Below are positions 8,258 through 17,993 of a DNA stretch of 64,000 bases, in pieces (position 1 is the first letter of the stretch; every line of letters begins with the position of its first letter). The notes under the pieces are model-generated. The model was not told the DNA's origin, did no database searches, and saw nothing but the letters and a program-made list of their open reading frames with translations. This stretch comes from CADEED01 sp963842515 (GTDB lineage Bacteria > Pseudomonadota > Gammaproteobacteria > Steroidobacterales > Steroidobacteraceae). Position numbers and translations under genes: made by a program. The stretch covers positions 248,001 through 312,000 of the forward strand of contig CAWJGO010000005.1 in assembly GCA_963842515.1 (NCBI GenBank), read 5' to 3'.

Positions 8258-9622
8258 ATGCTCAAGAACGACGCGCGCCTGTCCCTCATCCGTAGTTGGC
8301 TGACACGTGACCTGGGGTGGCGCATCGGGCGCATCGGCGTGGCATCCGCTGACGCGAGCTTCCGCCGATATTTCCGAGTGTCGCGTGGCGATGTCGACCC
8401 GGCCGCCTGGGCGCCAAAAGCCGACACGCTCATCGTCATGGATGCGCCGCCCGGCAAGGAAGACGTCGCCCCGTTCCTCAAGGTATCGATGTTGCTCGAG
8501 CAGGCCGGGGCGCACGTACCGCACGTACACGCCGCGGACCTCAAGCGCGGCTTTGTCGTGATGGAGGACCTGGGCGATACCCAGTACCTGTCGCTGCTTC
8601 GGACCGGGCGCGGTGTCGACAAACTATACGGCGAGGCACTGACCACACTCGCCAACATCCAGGTGCGTGGCCTGCGCGCCGCTGCGCTGCTTCCGCCCTA
8701 CGATCGGGCACCGCTCGAGCGGGAGCTCAATCTCATGCCCGAGTGGTTCCTGCGCAAACATCTGCGCCTCGACCTGTCGCCCGAAGAGCGCGCGCTGTTG
8801 ACCGTCACCAACGAATTTCTGATCAACGAAGCGCTACTGCAGCCGCAGGTGTTCGTGCATCGGGATTTCCACTCGCGCAATCTCATGGTGCTGCCCCCGT
8901 CCCGGACCGACAATCGCGGTCCCGGCGTCATCGATTTCCAGGACGCCTTGCGCGGCCCGATCGGCTACGACCTCGTCTCGCTGCTCAAGGACTGTTACAT
9001 CAGCTGGTCGCGCGAGCGCATCGAGCGCTGGGTCCGCGGCTACCGGCGCGTGTTGGGTAGTCTCGGTGCCAACGTCGGCGATAGTGAATACCAGTTCATG
9101 CGCTGGTTCGACCTCATCGGTGTGCAGCGGCACCTCAAGGTGCTGGGCGTGTTCGCGCGGCTCTGGCATCGCGACGGCAAGATTGGCTACCTCGCCGATC
9201 TGCCACTGACGTTCGAATACGTGCGCGATGCCTGCCGGCGATATCCGGAGCTGGTCGAATTCGAGCGCTGGCTCGAGTGGCGGGTGGCGCCGCAGCTCCC
9301 CTTGGCGAACGCGCGTCAGAAAGAGAAGCCCGCCCGCCGCAAGCCGGTCCGCAAGGCAGCGCCAAAACCCAAACGCGTGAAGAAAAAGAAGGCGATCAAG
9401 AGGAACATCTCGAGGAAGAAGGATTCGCGCGCGGCGCGGGCAGCACGCGTGAACAAGAAAGTGCCGCGCGCGGCGCGCAAGGTACGGACAGCCCGCAAAA
9501 CGCCAAAGAAGCGCCTGGCCGTGCGTGTCAAAGCGGCGGGCAAGCGTCGCGTGAAGCGACCCCGGAGCGCCAAGGCAAAGCGCACCTTGCAAAGACGCCG
9601 GTCACGGCGGTCGCACAAGTGA
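8258..9622 (+). CDS. amgK: AmgK-type MurNAc/GlcNAc anomeric kinase with basic C-terminal tail
   Basis: An aminoglycoside-phosphotransferase-fold sugar kinase. Known AmgK proteins phosphorylate C1 of N-acetylmuramate so that MurU can make UDP-MurNAc, a recycling route that bypasses fosfomycin-sensitive synthesis. The kinase core (about residues 1-350) shows VFVHRDFHSRNLMV (catalytic loop) and GVIDFQDALRGPIGYDLVSLL (metal-binding DFQ). The remaining 103 residues (about 352-454) are almost pure Lys/Arg/Ala with only two acidic residues, resembling a histone-H1-like tail. This is not part of the usual enzyme of about 340 residues. The start is taken at ATG 8258, with no clear ribosome site. murU follows after 7 nt. 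Confidence 0.88.
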   Translation: MLKNDARLSLIRSWLTRDLGWRIGRIGVASADASFRRYFRVSRGDVDPAAWAPKADTLIVMDAPPGKEDVAPFLKVSMLLEQAGAHVPHVHAADLKRGFVVMEDLGDTQYLSLLRTGRGVDKLYGEALTTLANIQVRGLRAAALLPPYDRAPLERELNLMPEWFLRKHLRLDLSPEERALLTVTNEFLINEALLQPQVFVHRDFHSRNLMVLPPSRTDNRGPGVIDFQDALRGPIGYDLVSLLKDCYISWSRERIERWVRGYRRVLGSLGANVGDSEYQFMRWFDLIGVQRHLKVLGVFARLWHRDGKIGYLADLPLTFEYVRDACRRYPELVEFERWLEWRVAPQLPLANARQKEKPARRKPVRKAAPKPKRVKKKKAIKRNISRKKDSRAARAARVNKKVPRAARKVRTARKTPKKRLAVRVKAAGKRRVKRPRSAKAKRTLQRRRSRRSHK

Positions 9623-9629
9623 GGACACT

Positions 9630-10313
9630 GTGAGGGCCATGGTGCTCGCCGCGGGACGCGGCGAACGTATGCGGCCGCTCACCGACCGCGAGCCCAAGCC
9701 GTTGCTGCGCGTCGGCGGCAAGCGGCTCATCGAATATCACCTGGAACGGCTGGCCACCGCGGGCTTCCGCGAGGTGGTCATCAATACCGCCTGGTTAGGC
9801 GACATGATCGAAGCGGTGATCGGCCAGGGCGGAAAGTTCGGGCTTGCCATAACCTACAGCCACGAGCGCCCTGACGCCCTCGAGACGGGCGGGGGCATTT
9901 TTCATGCACTGCCGCTGCTAGGATCGGCACCGTTCCTGCTGGTGAATGGCGATGTGTGGACGGATATCGACTTCGGCGCGTTGCGCCGCTCTCCGCCCGC
10001 GGGCTCTCTCGCGCACCTGGTGCTCGTGCGCAACCCCCCGCAACACGCGCGCGGCGATTTCATCCTCGAGCACGGATTGGTGTCAGAAGGCGAAGGCTTG
10101 AGACAGACCTATTCGGGCGTCGGCATATACCGACCGGAGTTTTTCACGGGCTGCGCGCCCGGCAAGTTTCCGCTGCTGCCGTTGCTGCGCCGGGCGATCG
10201 CCCAGCGCGCCCTCAGCGGAGAAATGCACGACGGGCGCTGGTACGACATCGGCACCACCGAGCGCCTCGCGGCTCTCGATGCGCAGCTGTCGGCACAACC
10301 ACAGGTTTCATAG
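9630..10313 (+). CDS. murU: N-acetylmuramate-1-phosphate uridylyltransferase
   Basis: A 227-residue nucleotidyltransferase that couples MurNAc-1-phosphate with UTP to give UDP-MurNAc, the second step after AmgK. The N-terminal MVLAAGRGERMRPLTDREPKPLL is the nucleotide-binding signature, and the acceptor region VNGDVWTDIDF carries the metal-binding Asp. It starts at GTG 9630, directly behind amgK. The amgK-murU pair divergent from lptD matches the arrangement in Pseudomonas, which supports the assignment over a generic sugar nucleotidyltransferase. Confidence 0.93.
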   Translation: MRAMVLAAGRGERMRPLTDREPKPLLRVGGKRLIEYHLERLATAGFREVVINTAWLGDMIEAVIGQGGKFGLAITYSHERPDALETGGGIFHALPLLGSAPFLLVNGDVWTDIDFGALRRSPPAGSLAHLVLVRNPPQHARGDFILEHGLVSEGEGLRQTYSGVGIYRPEFFTGCAPGKFPLLPLLRRAIAQRALSGEMHDGRWYDIGTTERLAALDAQLSAQPQVS

Positions 10314-10323
10314 GGAGAGCGAA

Positions 10324-11865
10324 ATGAAAAAGATAATCATCGTGGTGGCCGTGCTGGTGCTATTGCTCGCGGTAGCGCCAATGGGTATCGGCAAACTCGC
10401 GGAAAAGCGCATCGATCATGGACTCGACCAGCTGGCCGATGTGGCTCCCTATCTCAAGGTAGTCGATCGCAAGTACACCTCCGGCTGGTTCACGTCCGAA
10501 CAGGTGGTGACATTCGAGGTTTTCGAACCCTGGATGCGCGCCGTGAGTCCCAAGGTTCTCGAAGACGCCATGAGGAAGGAAGGCGCCACCACGGACAACG
10601 CGGTTGAACCAGAAGTCGGCGCCGATGCGGGCACCGATTCGGAGCCCGCCGTAGCAGCGTCACCGGACGCGGTCCCGCCGGACGAGCAGGCGCCGGGCGA
10701 TGAATCGGCCGCTCCGTCTGCGACCCCGGCCGCGCCGCTGCGCTTCACCGTCCGTAACGAAATCCTGCATGGCCCGGTGCTCGGGCTGTCAGGTCTCGGC
10801 GTGGCGCGCGTGAATTCGCACCTGGTCCTGAGCGGGGAGACGCGCAAGAAGATCGAGGAGATCTTCGGGCCGAAAGATCCGCTCGAAGTCAGCACGCGCG
10901 TCGGCTTCTTCGGCGGTGGCACGACCACATTCAAGTCGGAAGGCCGCACGATCAAGCCCGAGGATGGCAAGACCGAGATCAGCTGGGACACGTTCAAGCT
11001 GTCCATCGGCTACTCACGCAACGCCGACACCTATGACATGGATGGCAAGTGGCCGAAGTTCGAGGTGAAGGGAGTCGAGGAAAAATCGGGCTTCCTCATG
11101 ACCGATATGACGATGGATGGCGACTTCGACCGCTCACGCGGCGACCTGTACGACGGTGACTTCACCTTCGCAATCGATCAAGTTAGCGTGGTCAGCAAGG
11201 ACGCGAAGGAGTTCGAGGTCAAGGATCTGCACTACGTCGTGAGCGCCGATACCAAGGATGATTTCTATGGAATGAAGGCCAAGCTGGGCTCGGGTGAAGT
11301 CAAGGCCAAGGAGCTCACGGCGATGGGTGTCGATCTCAAGGAGATCCACTACGACTTCGGCGTGCAGCATCTGCACGCGCCAACGCTGGAGAAAATGATG
11401 GCCGGTATGAAGGCGATGTACGCCACGCCGCTCACCACCATGGCGGAGCTGGACAAGGTGATGTTCGCGCCGCTCAAGGAACATGGCACGGAGCTGCTGA
11501 AGTACGACCCGGAGCTCGTCATCGATCGCATCGGCCTCGTCACCGCCGATGGTGATGGATTCATCAAGGGCGTCATCACGGTGAAGGGAGCCACGGCCGA
11601 TGACTTTGGCGCGGGGAAAATGTCGCTCATCAGCAAGATCCACGCCGACATCACGGTCGACGTATCGGAGAAGATGCTGCAGAAACTGCCCAACGGCTCG
11701 ACCAGCGCCGGTGCCGCAGTCGATTCTGGCTACGCCGAGCGCAAAGGCGACCGGCTGATCTGCAAGATCGTCTTCGCCAACGGGCAGTTGACCGTAAACG
11801 GGAAACCCCAGGGGATTCCGGGACTTGGCGGCCCACCACAAGAAGGTCCGCCGCCGCAGGAGTAG
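10324..11865 (+). CDS. YdgA-like DUF945 family protein
   Basis: A protein of about 513 residues with a single N-terminal membrane segment (IIIVVAVLVLLLAVAP), then a long periplasmic region of the DUF945/YdgA type. Typical local patterns are YTSGWFTSEQVVTFEV, LHGPVLG and repeated beta-rich blocks. An acidic, proline- and alanine-rich insert lies at roughly residues 90-140. I start at ATG 10324, preceded by AGGGAGAG; an upstream in-frame ATG would lie inside murU. Function of the family is not established; an envelope role is likely from context. Confidence 0.8.
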   Translation: MKKIIIVVAVLVLLLAVAPMGIGKLAEKRIDHGLDQLADVAPYLKVVDRKYTSGWFTSEQVVTFEVFEPWMRAVSPKVLEDAMRKEGATTDNAVEPEVGADAGTDSEPAVAASPDAVPPDEQAPGDESAAPSATPAAPLRFTVRNEILHGPVLGLSGLGVARVNSHLVLSGETRKKIEEIFGPKDPLEVSTRVGFFGGGTTTFKSEGRTIKPEDGKTEISWDTFKLSIGYSRNADTYDMDGKWPKFEVKGVEEKSGFLMTDMTMDGDFDRSRGDLYDGDFTFAIDQVSVVSKDAKEFEVKDLHYVVSADTKDDFYGMKAKLGSGEVKAKELTAMGVDLKEIHYDFGVQHLHAPTLEKMMAGMKAMYATPLTTMAELDKVMFAPLKEHGTELLKYDPELVIDRIGLVTADGDGFIKGVITVKGATADDFGAGKMSLISKIHADITVDVSEKMLQKLPNGSTSAGAAVDSGYAERKGDRLICKIVFANGQLTVNGKPQGIPGLGGPPQEGPPPQE

Positions 11866-11880
11866 AATCCCGGCCAGGAA

Positions 11881-13611
<1,731 letters not shown>

Positions 13612-13614
13612 CGG

Positions 13615-14262
13615 ATGCGGCACATGAAGAAACTGTTGTGGCTTTTCACTCCGCTGTGTCTCGTCGCGTTGCTGCAGCCGTTGCAGGCGCAGGACGCGGA
13701 GACCACTGACGGGCTGGTTGTCATCGACCTGCGGCCGAAGGAAGAACGAGAGGGCACCGGGCTCTCACCGCTGAGTGGCAAGTGCAACAAGGGCGTGTAC
13801 CGCATCGCCGACGTCGCCTCTGACCCTCTCAAGGTCGACGTGCTCAAAGCCAATCTTGCGCAACAGCTCGGAATGGCCAGCGATGGCAAGACGCTCACCG
13901 TTCTCAACTGGACCGTCTACTACAACAAGTCCGCCGGCGGTGGCGGCGCCAAGCTCAGCAACATCGGCATCCAGGGCTATTCGCTGCCCGGCTCGAAGAA
14001 AGAAAAACAACTGGGCAGCAAGTGTTCGCGTGAGGAGTCCGCGGGCGGGTGGTACCAGGCGAGCGATGTGACGACGACGGGCGCGCCGCTGGTTTCCGAA
14101 TTCGAAGGCACATTCGCCGGCAAGCCCTACAGCGTGCGAGCCGTTTACTCGCCGCGCCTGAAACTCATGGGCAAATTCCAGGGCGATCCCGACGATACCG
14201 CGGCCCTGCTCGAGGTCGTACAAAAGACCGCCGAAGGATTGGCCGCGGCGATCGTTCAGTAG
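13615..14262 (+). CDS. exported protein of unknown function
   Basis: A 215-residue protein with a signal peptide (KKLLWLFTPLCLVALLQPLQAQ) and a soluble mature part. Two Cys (SGKCNKGVYRIADV and GSKCSREESAGGW) could form a disulfide. No family is recognised. It follows lipA-lipB after 3 nt. An alternative ATG at 13624 removes three residues and begins MKKLLW, a more typical signal start. It sits directly before a small membrane protein gene on the same strand. Confidence 0.65.
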   Translation: MRHMKKLLWLFTPLCLVALLQPLQAQDAETTDGLVVIDLRPKEEREGTGLSPLSGKCNKGVYRIADVASDPLKVDVLKANLAQQLGMASDGKTLTVLNWTVYYNKSAGGGGAKLSNIGIQGYSLPGSKKEKQLGSKCSREESAGGWYQASDVTTTGAPLVSEFEGTFAGKPYSVRAVYSPRLKLMGKFQGDPDDTAALLEVVQKTAEGLAAAIVQ

Positions 14263-14268
14263 CGATTC

Positions 14269-14643
14269 TTGTTCCGCTACCTGGCCAACCTGTCGCCCGG
14301 CAAGACCGTGCTGTGGTGCTTTCTGCTCTGGTATGCCGCGACGGTGATCCACCATTTCGATCCGGCGCCGGCGATCTGGCTCAACGCACTCGGCATCAGC
14401 GCCATCATCGGTATCGCGCTCTATCTATCCGTGCGCGAGCCGGGCAAGGCTCCGCCGGATCGCTGGACCGTGGTCCGCCTGTTCCTCATGCCGTTCTGCG
14501 TGTCGAGCTTTTCGCAGCTCATCAAGGGCAAGGGATTCGTGCTGGTGGTTCCGCCGGATGCGCGTGAGATCGCAATCTCGCTCGCGGCGTGCGCGGCGTT
14601 CGTGATCGCGGTATTCGCGATCAGGAAGCTCAAATCAGCATGA
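14269..14643 (+). CDS. small integral membrane protein
   Basis: A 124-residue protein, probably starting at TTG 14269 six nt after the preceding gene. It has three or four hydrophobic segments: TVLWCFLLWYAATVI, IWLNALGISAIIGIALYLSV, VVRLFLMPFCVSSF and IAISLAACAAFVIAVFAI. No functional motif is visible. Its 3' end overlaps that of the convergent ybeD by 14 nt. It may be co-transcribed with the exported protein upstream. Confidence 0.6.
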   Translation: MFRYLANLSPGKTVLWCFLLWYAATVIHHFDPAPAIWLNALGISAIIGIALYLSVREPGKAPPDRWTVVRLFLMPFCVSSFSQLIKGKGFVLVVPPDAREIAISLAACAAFVIAVFAIRKLKSA

Positions 14644-14908
14644 TCACGCCTTTGTTCGCCTGCAGCGCATTGGCGAGTGCAACCACTTGTTCCTTGCTCT
14701 GCGCATTGATCGTGTAGGTAATCGCGATGAAGTGCTGCTGAGTGCTGGCCCGCTCGGACACCTGATCTTCGGTGAGATCGGGCACGTGCAATCGCACGAT
14801 GGCATCGATCTCCGCGCGCAGCGTATCGCTGCGCCGGCCGACCACCTTGATGGGATAGGCCACCGGGAACTGCAGCAGTTCTTTCGGCGGTTCGATCTCG
14901 TCTACCAC
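14630..14908 (-). CDS. ybeD: DUF493 / YbeD family protein
   Basis: A 92-residue YbeD-like (UPF0250) protein with a ferredoxin-like/ACT-type fold: ELLQFPVAYPIKVVGRRSD, then FIAITYTINAQSKEQVVALANAL. In Escherichia coli ybeD lies between dacA and lipB; here it ends the dacA operon and faces the lipAB gene across two small ORFs, so the old neighbourhood is partly preserved. GTG start at 14908 overlaps the dat stop by 7 nt. Its molecular function is not established. Confidence 0.88.
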   Translation of the reverse strand: MVDEIEPPKELLQFPVAYPIKVVGRRSDTLRAEIDAIVRLHVPDLTEDQVSERASTQQHFIAITYTINAQSKEQVVALANALQANKGVIMLI

Positions 14909-15780
14909 GGTGTCCCCGCCACTTCGCGTTTGTACGCCTGGTATGCATCGTGGAGCTTGCGCCACACCGGGCCGGGCTTGCCCGAGCCAACCGGCTTTCC
15001 ATCGAGCGTGGTGATCGGCTGCACTTCGCGTGTCGCCGCTCCTAACAATATCTCCGACGCTGACCGCAGTTCGGCTTCCGGCACCGCAACGGAGCGCCAC
15101 TTGACGCCGGCGCGCTCGGCGATTTCTTCGATGACTCCGCGCGTGGTCCCCGGCAGCAGCTTCCAGGAATTGGGCGGCGTGCGCAGCTCGCCATCGATCA
15201 CCACGTGGACGCTCGATGCACTCGCGTCGGTGAGCTGACCATCGCGCAACAGGATCGTTTCGGTGGCGTCGGCGTCCACGGCGAGCTGGCGCAGCAGCAC
15301 GTTGGCCAGCAGGGAAACGGACTTGATGTCGCAGCGCGCCCAGCGGGTATCCGCGGCGGTGACTGCCGGCAGGCCTTTTTCCAGAGCGCCAGGCCGCGCG
15401 CTGGGCCACGGCGCCGCAAAGGCAAACACGGTGCGCGGCACATCGGGCAGTGGTGCGTGATTGCGGCCAGATTCCGCGCCGCGCGTCACCTGCACATAAA
15501 GGTAGAGGTCGGCCGAGGCCGCATCGTTGCGGGTGATGAGCTCGCGATACACCTCCCGCCACGCTTCGCGCGCCAGCGGATCGTCCATGCGGATTTCCCG
15601 CAGACTGCGCGTCAACCGGTCGTGATGTTCCTGAAAGCGGAACGGCCGGCCGGCGTACACCGGCGTGACTTCGTACACGCCATCCGAATACAGAAAACCG
15701 CGATCGAGCGGCGAGATGCGCGCCTCGCGCAGCGGCAGGAAGTCATCGTTGAGAAAACAGATCGGCAGCGGCTCGCCCAT
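14902..15780 (-). CDS. dat: D-alanine aminotransferase (PLP class IV)
   Basis: A 292-residue class IV aminotransferase. The fold family is clear from FLNDDFLPLREARISPLDRGFLYSDGVYEV, the PLP-binding Lys in CDIKSVSLLANV, ETILLRDGQLTDASASSVHVV and LPGTTRGVI. The Asp-Gly-Val-Tyr-Glu segment and the absence of branched-chain hallmarks favour D-amino acid transaminase over IlvE or PabC, but specificity is inferred. Placement between dacA and ybeD fits a role with D-alanine released by the carboxypeptidase. It overlaps ybeD and lies 10 nt downstream of dacA. Confidence 0.85.
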   Translation of the reverse strand: MGEPLPICFLNDDFLPLREARISPLDRGFLYSDGVYEVTPVYAGRPFRFQEHHDRLTRSLREIRMDDPLAREAWREVYRELITRNDAASADLYLYVQVTRGAESGRNHAPLPDVPRTVFAFAAPWPSARPGALEKGLPAVTAADTRWARCDIKSVSLLANVLLRQLAVDADATETILLRDGQLTDASASSVHVVIDGELRTPPNSWKLLPGTTRGVIEEIAERAGVKWRSVAVPEAELRSASEILLGAATREVQPITTLDGKPVGSGKPGPVWRKLHDAYQAYKREVAGTPW

Positions 15781-15790
15781 CTCTCGATTC

Positions 15791-16936
15791 CTATTCCATC
15801 CAGAGGGCGATTCCGTCCACCATTCGCGTCCACCAGCCGCCCTCGGCGACCGCTGTCTTGGCCACCAGCGGCACGCGCGCGATCACTTCCTTGCCGTCGC
15901 TCACGGTGAGCTCGCCCAGCGTCTGGCCGGCCTTGATCGGAGCGATCACGGGCTCCTTCACCGTCGCCGTGGTCTTGAGCTGCGCGCCCGCGCCGCGTCC
16001 GACGGTGACCCAGAGGTCGCGTGACGGCACGAGCGTGACGCGCTCTTCTTCACCCTTGTATACCTCGGGCTTGAGCACAACGTCGCTGGCGTTCTTGACC
16101 TTCACGGTCTCGTAGAACGTGTAGCCGTAGTTGAGCAGCGCGGCGTTGGCATCCTCGCGCGCCTTGAACGACTGTGTGCCGAGCACCACGGCGATGAGCC
16201 GCATGCCATTGCGCGAGGCGGAGCTCGCCAGGCAGTAGCCGGCGGTTTCGGTGTGGCCGGTCTTGATGCCGTCCACCGACGAATCGCGCGCCAACAGTCC
16301 GTTGCGATTCTGCTGCTTGATGCCGTTCCACTCGAACTCGCGTTGCGCGTGCCACTTGTAGTATTCGGGAAAATCGCGAATCAGCACGCGCGACAGCAGC
16401 GCGATGTCGTGCGCGCTCATGTAGTGCGTCGGCCCAGGCCCGCCCCAGCTGTTGTCGAAATGCGTGTTCTGGAGCTTGAGCTCCTGCGCGTAGCTGTTCA
16501 TCATCTGCACGAAGCCGTCTTCGGTCCCGCCTAACTTCTCGGCCAGCGCGATGGTGGCGTCATTGCCGGACTGGATGATCATGCCCTTGATGAGCGTTTC
16601 GGCCGGAATCTGCGTGCCCACCTGCGCGAACGTGCGCGAGCCTTCGGCGCGCCACGCATGCTCGCTGATGGTGACGTTGTCGGTGAGCGACAGGCGCTTT
16701 TCGCGCAGCGCGCGGAACACGCCGTATTCGGTCATGAGCTTGGTGATGCTGGCCGGTTCGCTCTGCACGTCGGCCTTGTCCGCGGCAAGGATGCGGCCGC
16801 TCTGGTAGTCGAGCAGCACGTAGGCGCGCGCGTCGATGGAGGGCGGTTTAGGGATCGGTACGGCCGCGAAGCAGGCACCGGCGGCGAGTATTGCGAAAAC
16901 AGAAAGCGAAGGCAGGATGAGCCGGGATGACGGCAT
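15791..16936 (-). CDS. dacA: D-alanyl-D-alanine carboxypeptidase (PBP5/6 type)
   Basis: A 381-residue low-molecular-mass penicillin-binding protein that removes the terminal D-alanine of peptidoglycan pentapeptides. It has a signal peptide (LSVFAILAAGACFA), then active-site SITK (about residue 65), SGN (about 124) and KTG (about 225) in DGIKTGHTETAG, and a C-terminal PBP5_C beta domain ending in an amphipathic segment (WWTRMVDGIALWME) expected to anchor it to the membrane surface. The frame is open upstream, but ATG 16936 is preceded by GGAG and gives the signal peptide. Confidence 0.96.
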   Translation of the reverse strand: MPSSRLILPSLSVFAILAAGACFAAVPIPKPPSIDARAYVLLDYQSGRILAADKADVQSEPASITKLMTEYGVFRALREKRLSLTDNVTISEHAWRAEGSRTFAQVGTQIPAETLIKGMIIQSGNDATIALAEKLGGTEDGFVQMMNSYAQELKLQNTHFDNSWGGPGPTHYMSAHDIALLSRVLIRDFPEYYKWHAQREFEWNGIKQQNRNGLLARDSSVDGIKTGHTETAGYCLASSASRNGMRLIAVVLGTQSFKAREDANAALLNYGYTFYETVKVKNASDVVLKPEVYKGEEERVTLVPSRDLWVTVGRGAGAQLKTTATVKEPVIAPIKAGQTLGELTVSDGKEVIARVPLVAKTAVAEGGWWTRMVDGIALWME

Positions 16937-17000
16937 CGCGAAAGACTCCGGGGTTGTCAGTGCGGCGATTGTACGCCGAACGATCGGGCAGCAGCGCGGC

Positions 17001-17993
17001 TCAGTCGGTGAGCAGGCGCGCGTCGGTGATGCCGAGTGTGCGCAGGCGCTGCATGGTGAGGTCGAACTCCTCGACGCTCGCGAACGGGCCGACTCGCACT
17101 CGGTGCAGCGCGCGCGGATCTCCAATCTCCTCGAGGCTCGCGAGCTCCAGCCCCGCCGCGAGCAGCACTTCGACACGGCGGCGCGCATTCTCGTGATCGG
17201 CGAACACGCCGGCCTGGATGTACATCGGCGCTGCGACTGTGGATTTCATCGACGGTGCGTTGACCACGGTCACCGGCGGCGGCGTGGGGACATTGCTGAT
17301 TTGCCCGCCGTTGGCGGGCAAAAGGGGACGCGCCTCGCGGCGGGCAGTTGAGGGCCGCGCTTCATTGAGAGGCGCGTCCCCTTTTGCTAGCAAATCAGGA
17401 ATGTCCCCAGGCGGAGTAATCACGCGCACTTCCACGGGCGCCGTGCCCTGCAGCAGCATGTCGAGCTGGGCGGCGGCCGTGTAAGACAGGTCGATGATGC
17501 GATCCCCGACGAAGGGGCCACGGTCGTTGATGCGCACCACCACCTTGCGGCCGTTGCGCAGGTTGGTGACCTCGGCGTACGCCGGCAGCGGCAGCGTCTT
17601 GTGCGCGGCGGTCATCGCATACATGTCGTACGGCTCGCCCATCGAAGTCGAAGCGGAGTGAAACCCCGGCCCGTACCAGGAGGCGGTGCCGCGCTCGACG
17701 TGGCCCACTGACGACGCGAGCACGTAGTAGCGCTTGCCGAACACTTCGTAAAACGGCGGATTGCCGCGCCGCGAGCGCGGTTCGGCGCGCGGGACGGCAT
17801 CGGGAATCGAGAGCACGTCGAGCGGTGGTTGCGGTACCGCCGATCCGGACGGAATGCTTGACGGCGCGTTTGCCGGCGGTTCGCTTTTGCGGCGCGCGAG
17901 GCTGCAGCCCGTGAGCAGGAAAGCGGTCAGCGTGAGCGCAAGGACGGCCCGCGAGCCATTGCCAATCAAAACACGGCCCACCAATGGGCGCAT
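17001..17993 (-). CDS. rlpA: septal ring lytic transglycosylase RlpA, with palindromic-repeat insert
   Basis: A 330-residue lipoprotein. Signal and lipobox LLTGCS are followed by a double-psi beta-barrel (GTASWYGPGFHSASTSMGEPYDM ... RINDRGPFVGDRIIDLS) that cleaves denuded glycan strands, and a C-terminal SPOR domain (MYIQAGVFADHENARR ... VRVGPF) that binds denuded septal glycan. Between the two domains, about residues 196-236 (GDIPDLLAKGDAPLNEARP...) are encoded by a 123-bp palindromic repeat also found in lipA-lipB. The insertion keeps the frame and falls in a linker, so the protein is probably functional. The first base overlaps the mltB stop. Confidence 0.93.
   Translation of the reverse strand: MRPLVGRVLIGNGSRAVLALTLTAFLLTGCSLARRKSEPPANAPSSIPSGSAVPQPPLDVLSIPDAVPRAEPRSRRGNPPFYEVFGKRYYVLASSVGHVERGTASWYGPGFHSASTSMGEPYDMYAMTAAHKTLPLPAYAEVTNLRNGRKVVVRINDRGPFVGDRIIDLSYTAAAQLDMLLQGTAPVEVRVITPPGDIPDLLAKGDAPLNEARPSTARREARPLLPANGGQISNVPTPPPVTVVNAPSMKSTVAAPMYIQAGVFADHENARRRVEVLLAAGLELASLEEIGDPRALHRVRVGPFASVEEFDLTMQRLRTLGITDARLLTD
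17286..17408. repeat. 123-bp palindromic repeat inside rlpA
   Basis: Outer arms GGGGACATTGCTGATTTG (17286-17303) and a complement with one mismatch (17391-17408), and perfect 19-bp inner arms GCAAAAGGGGACGCGCCTC (17318-17336) and its complement (17369-17387). The arms match the unit in lipA-lipB, with a longer centre. Read in rlpA it gives GDIPDLLAKGDAP, the same frame as the GDIPGFLANGDAP in lipA-lipB. The other two frames of this strand contain TGA or TAG. Confidence 0.9.
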
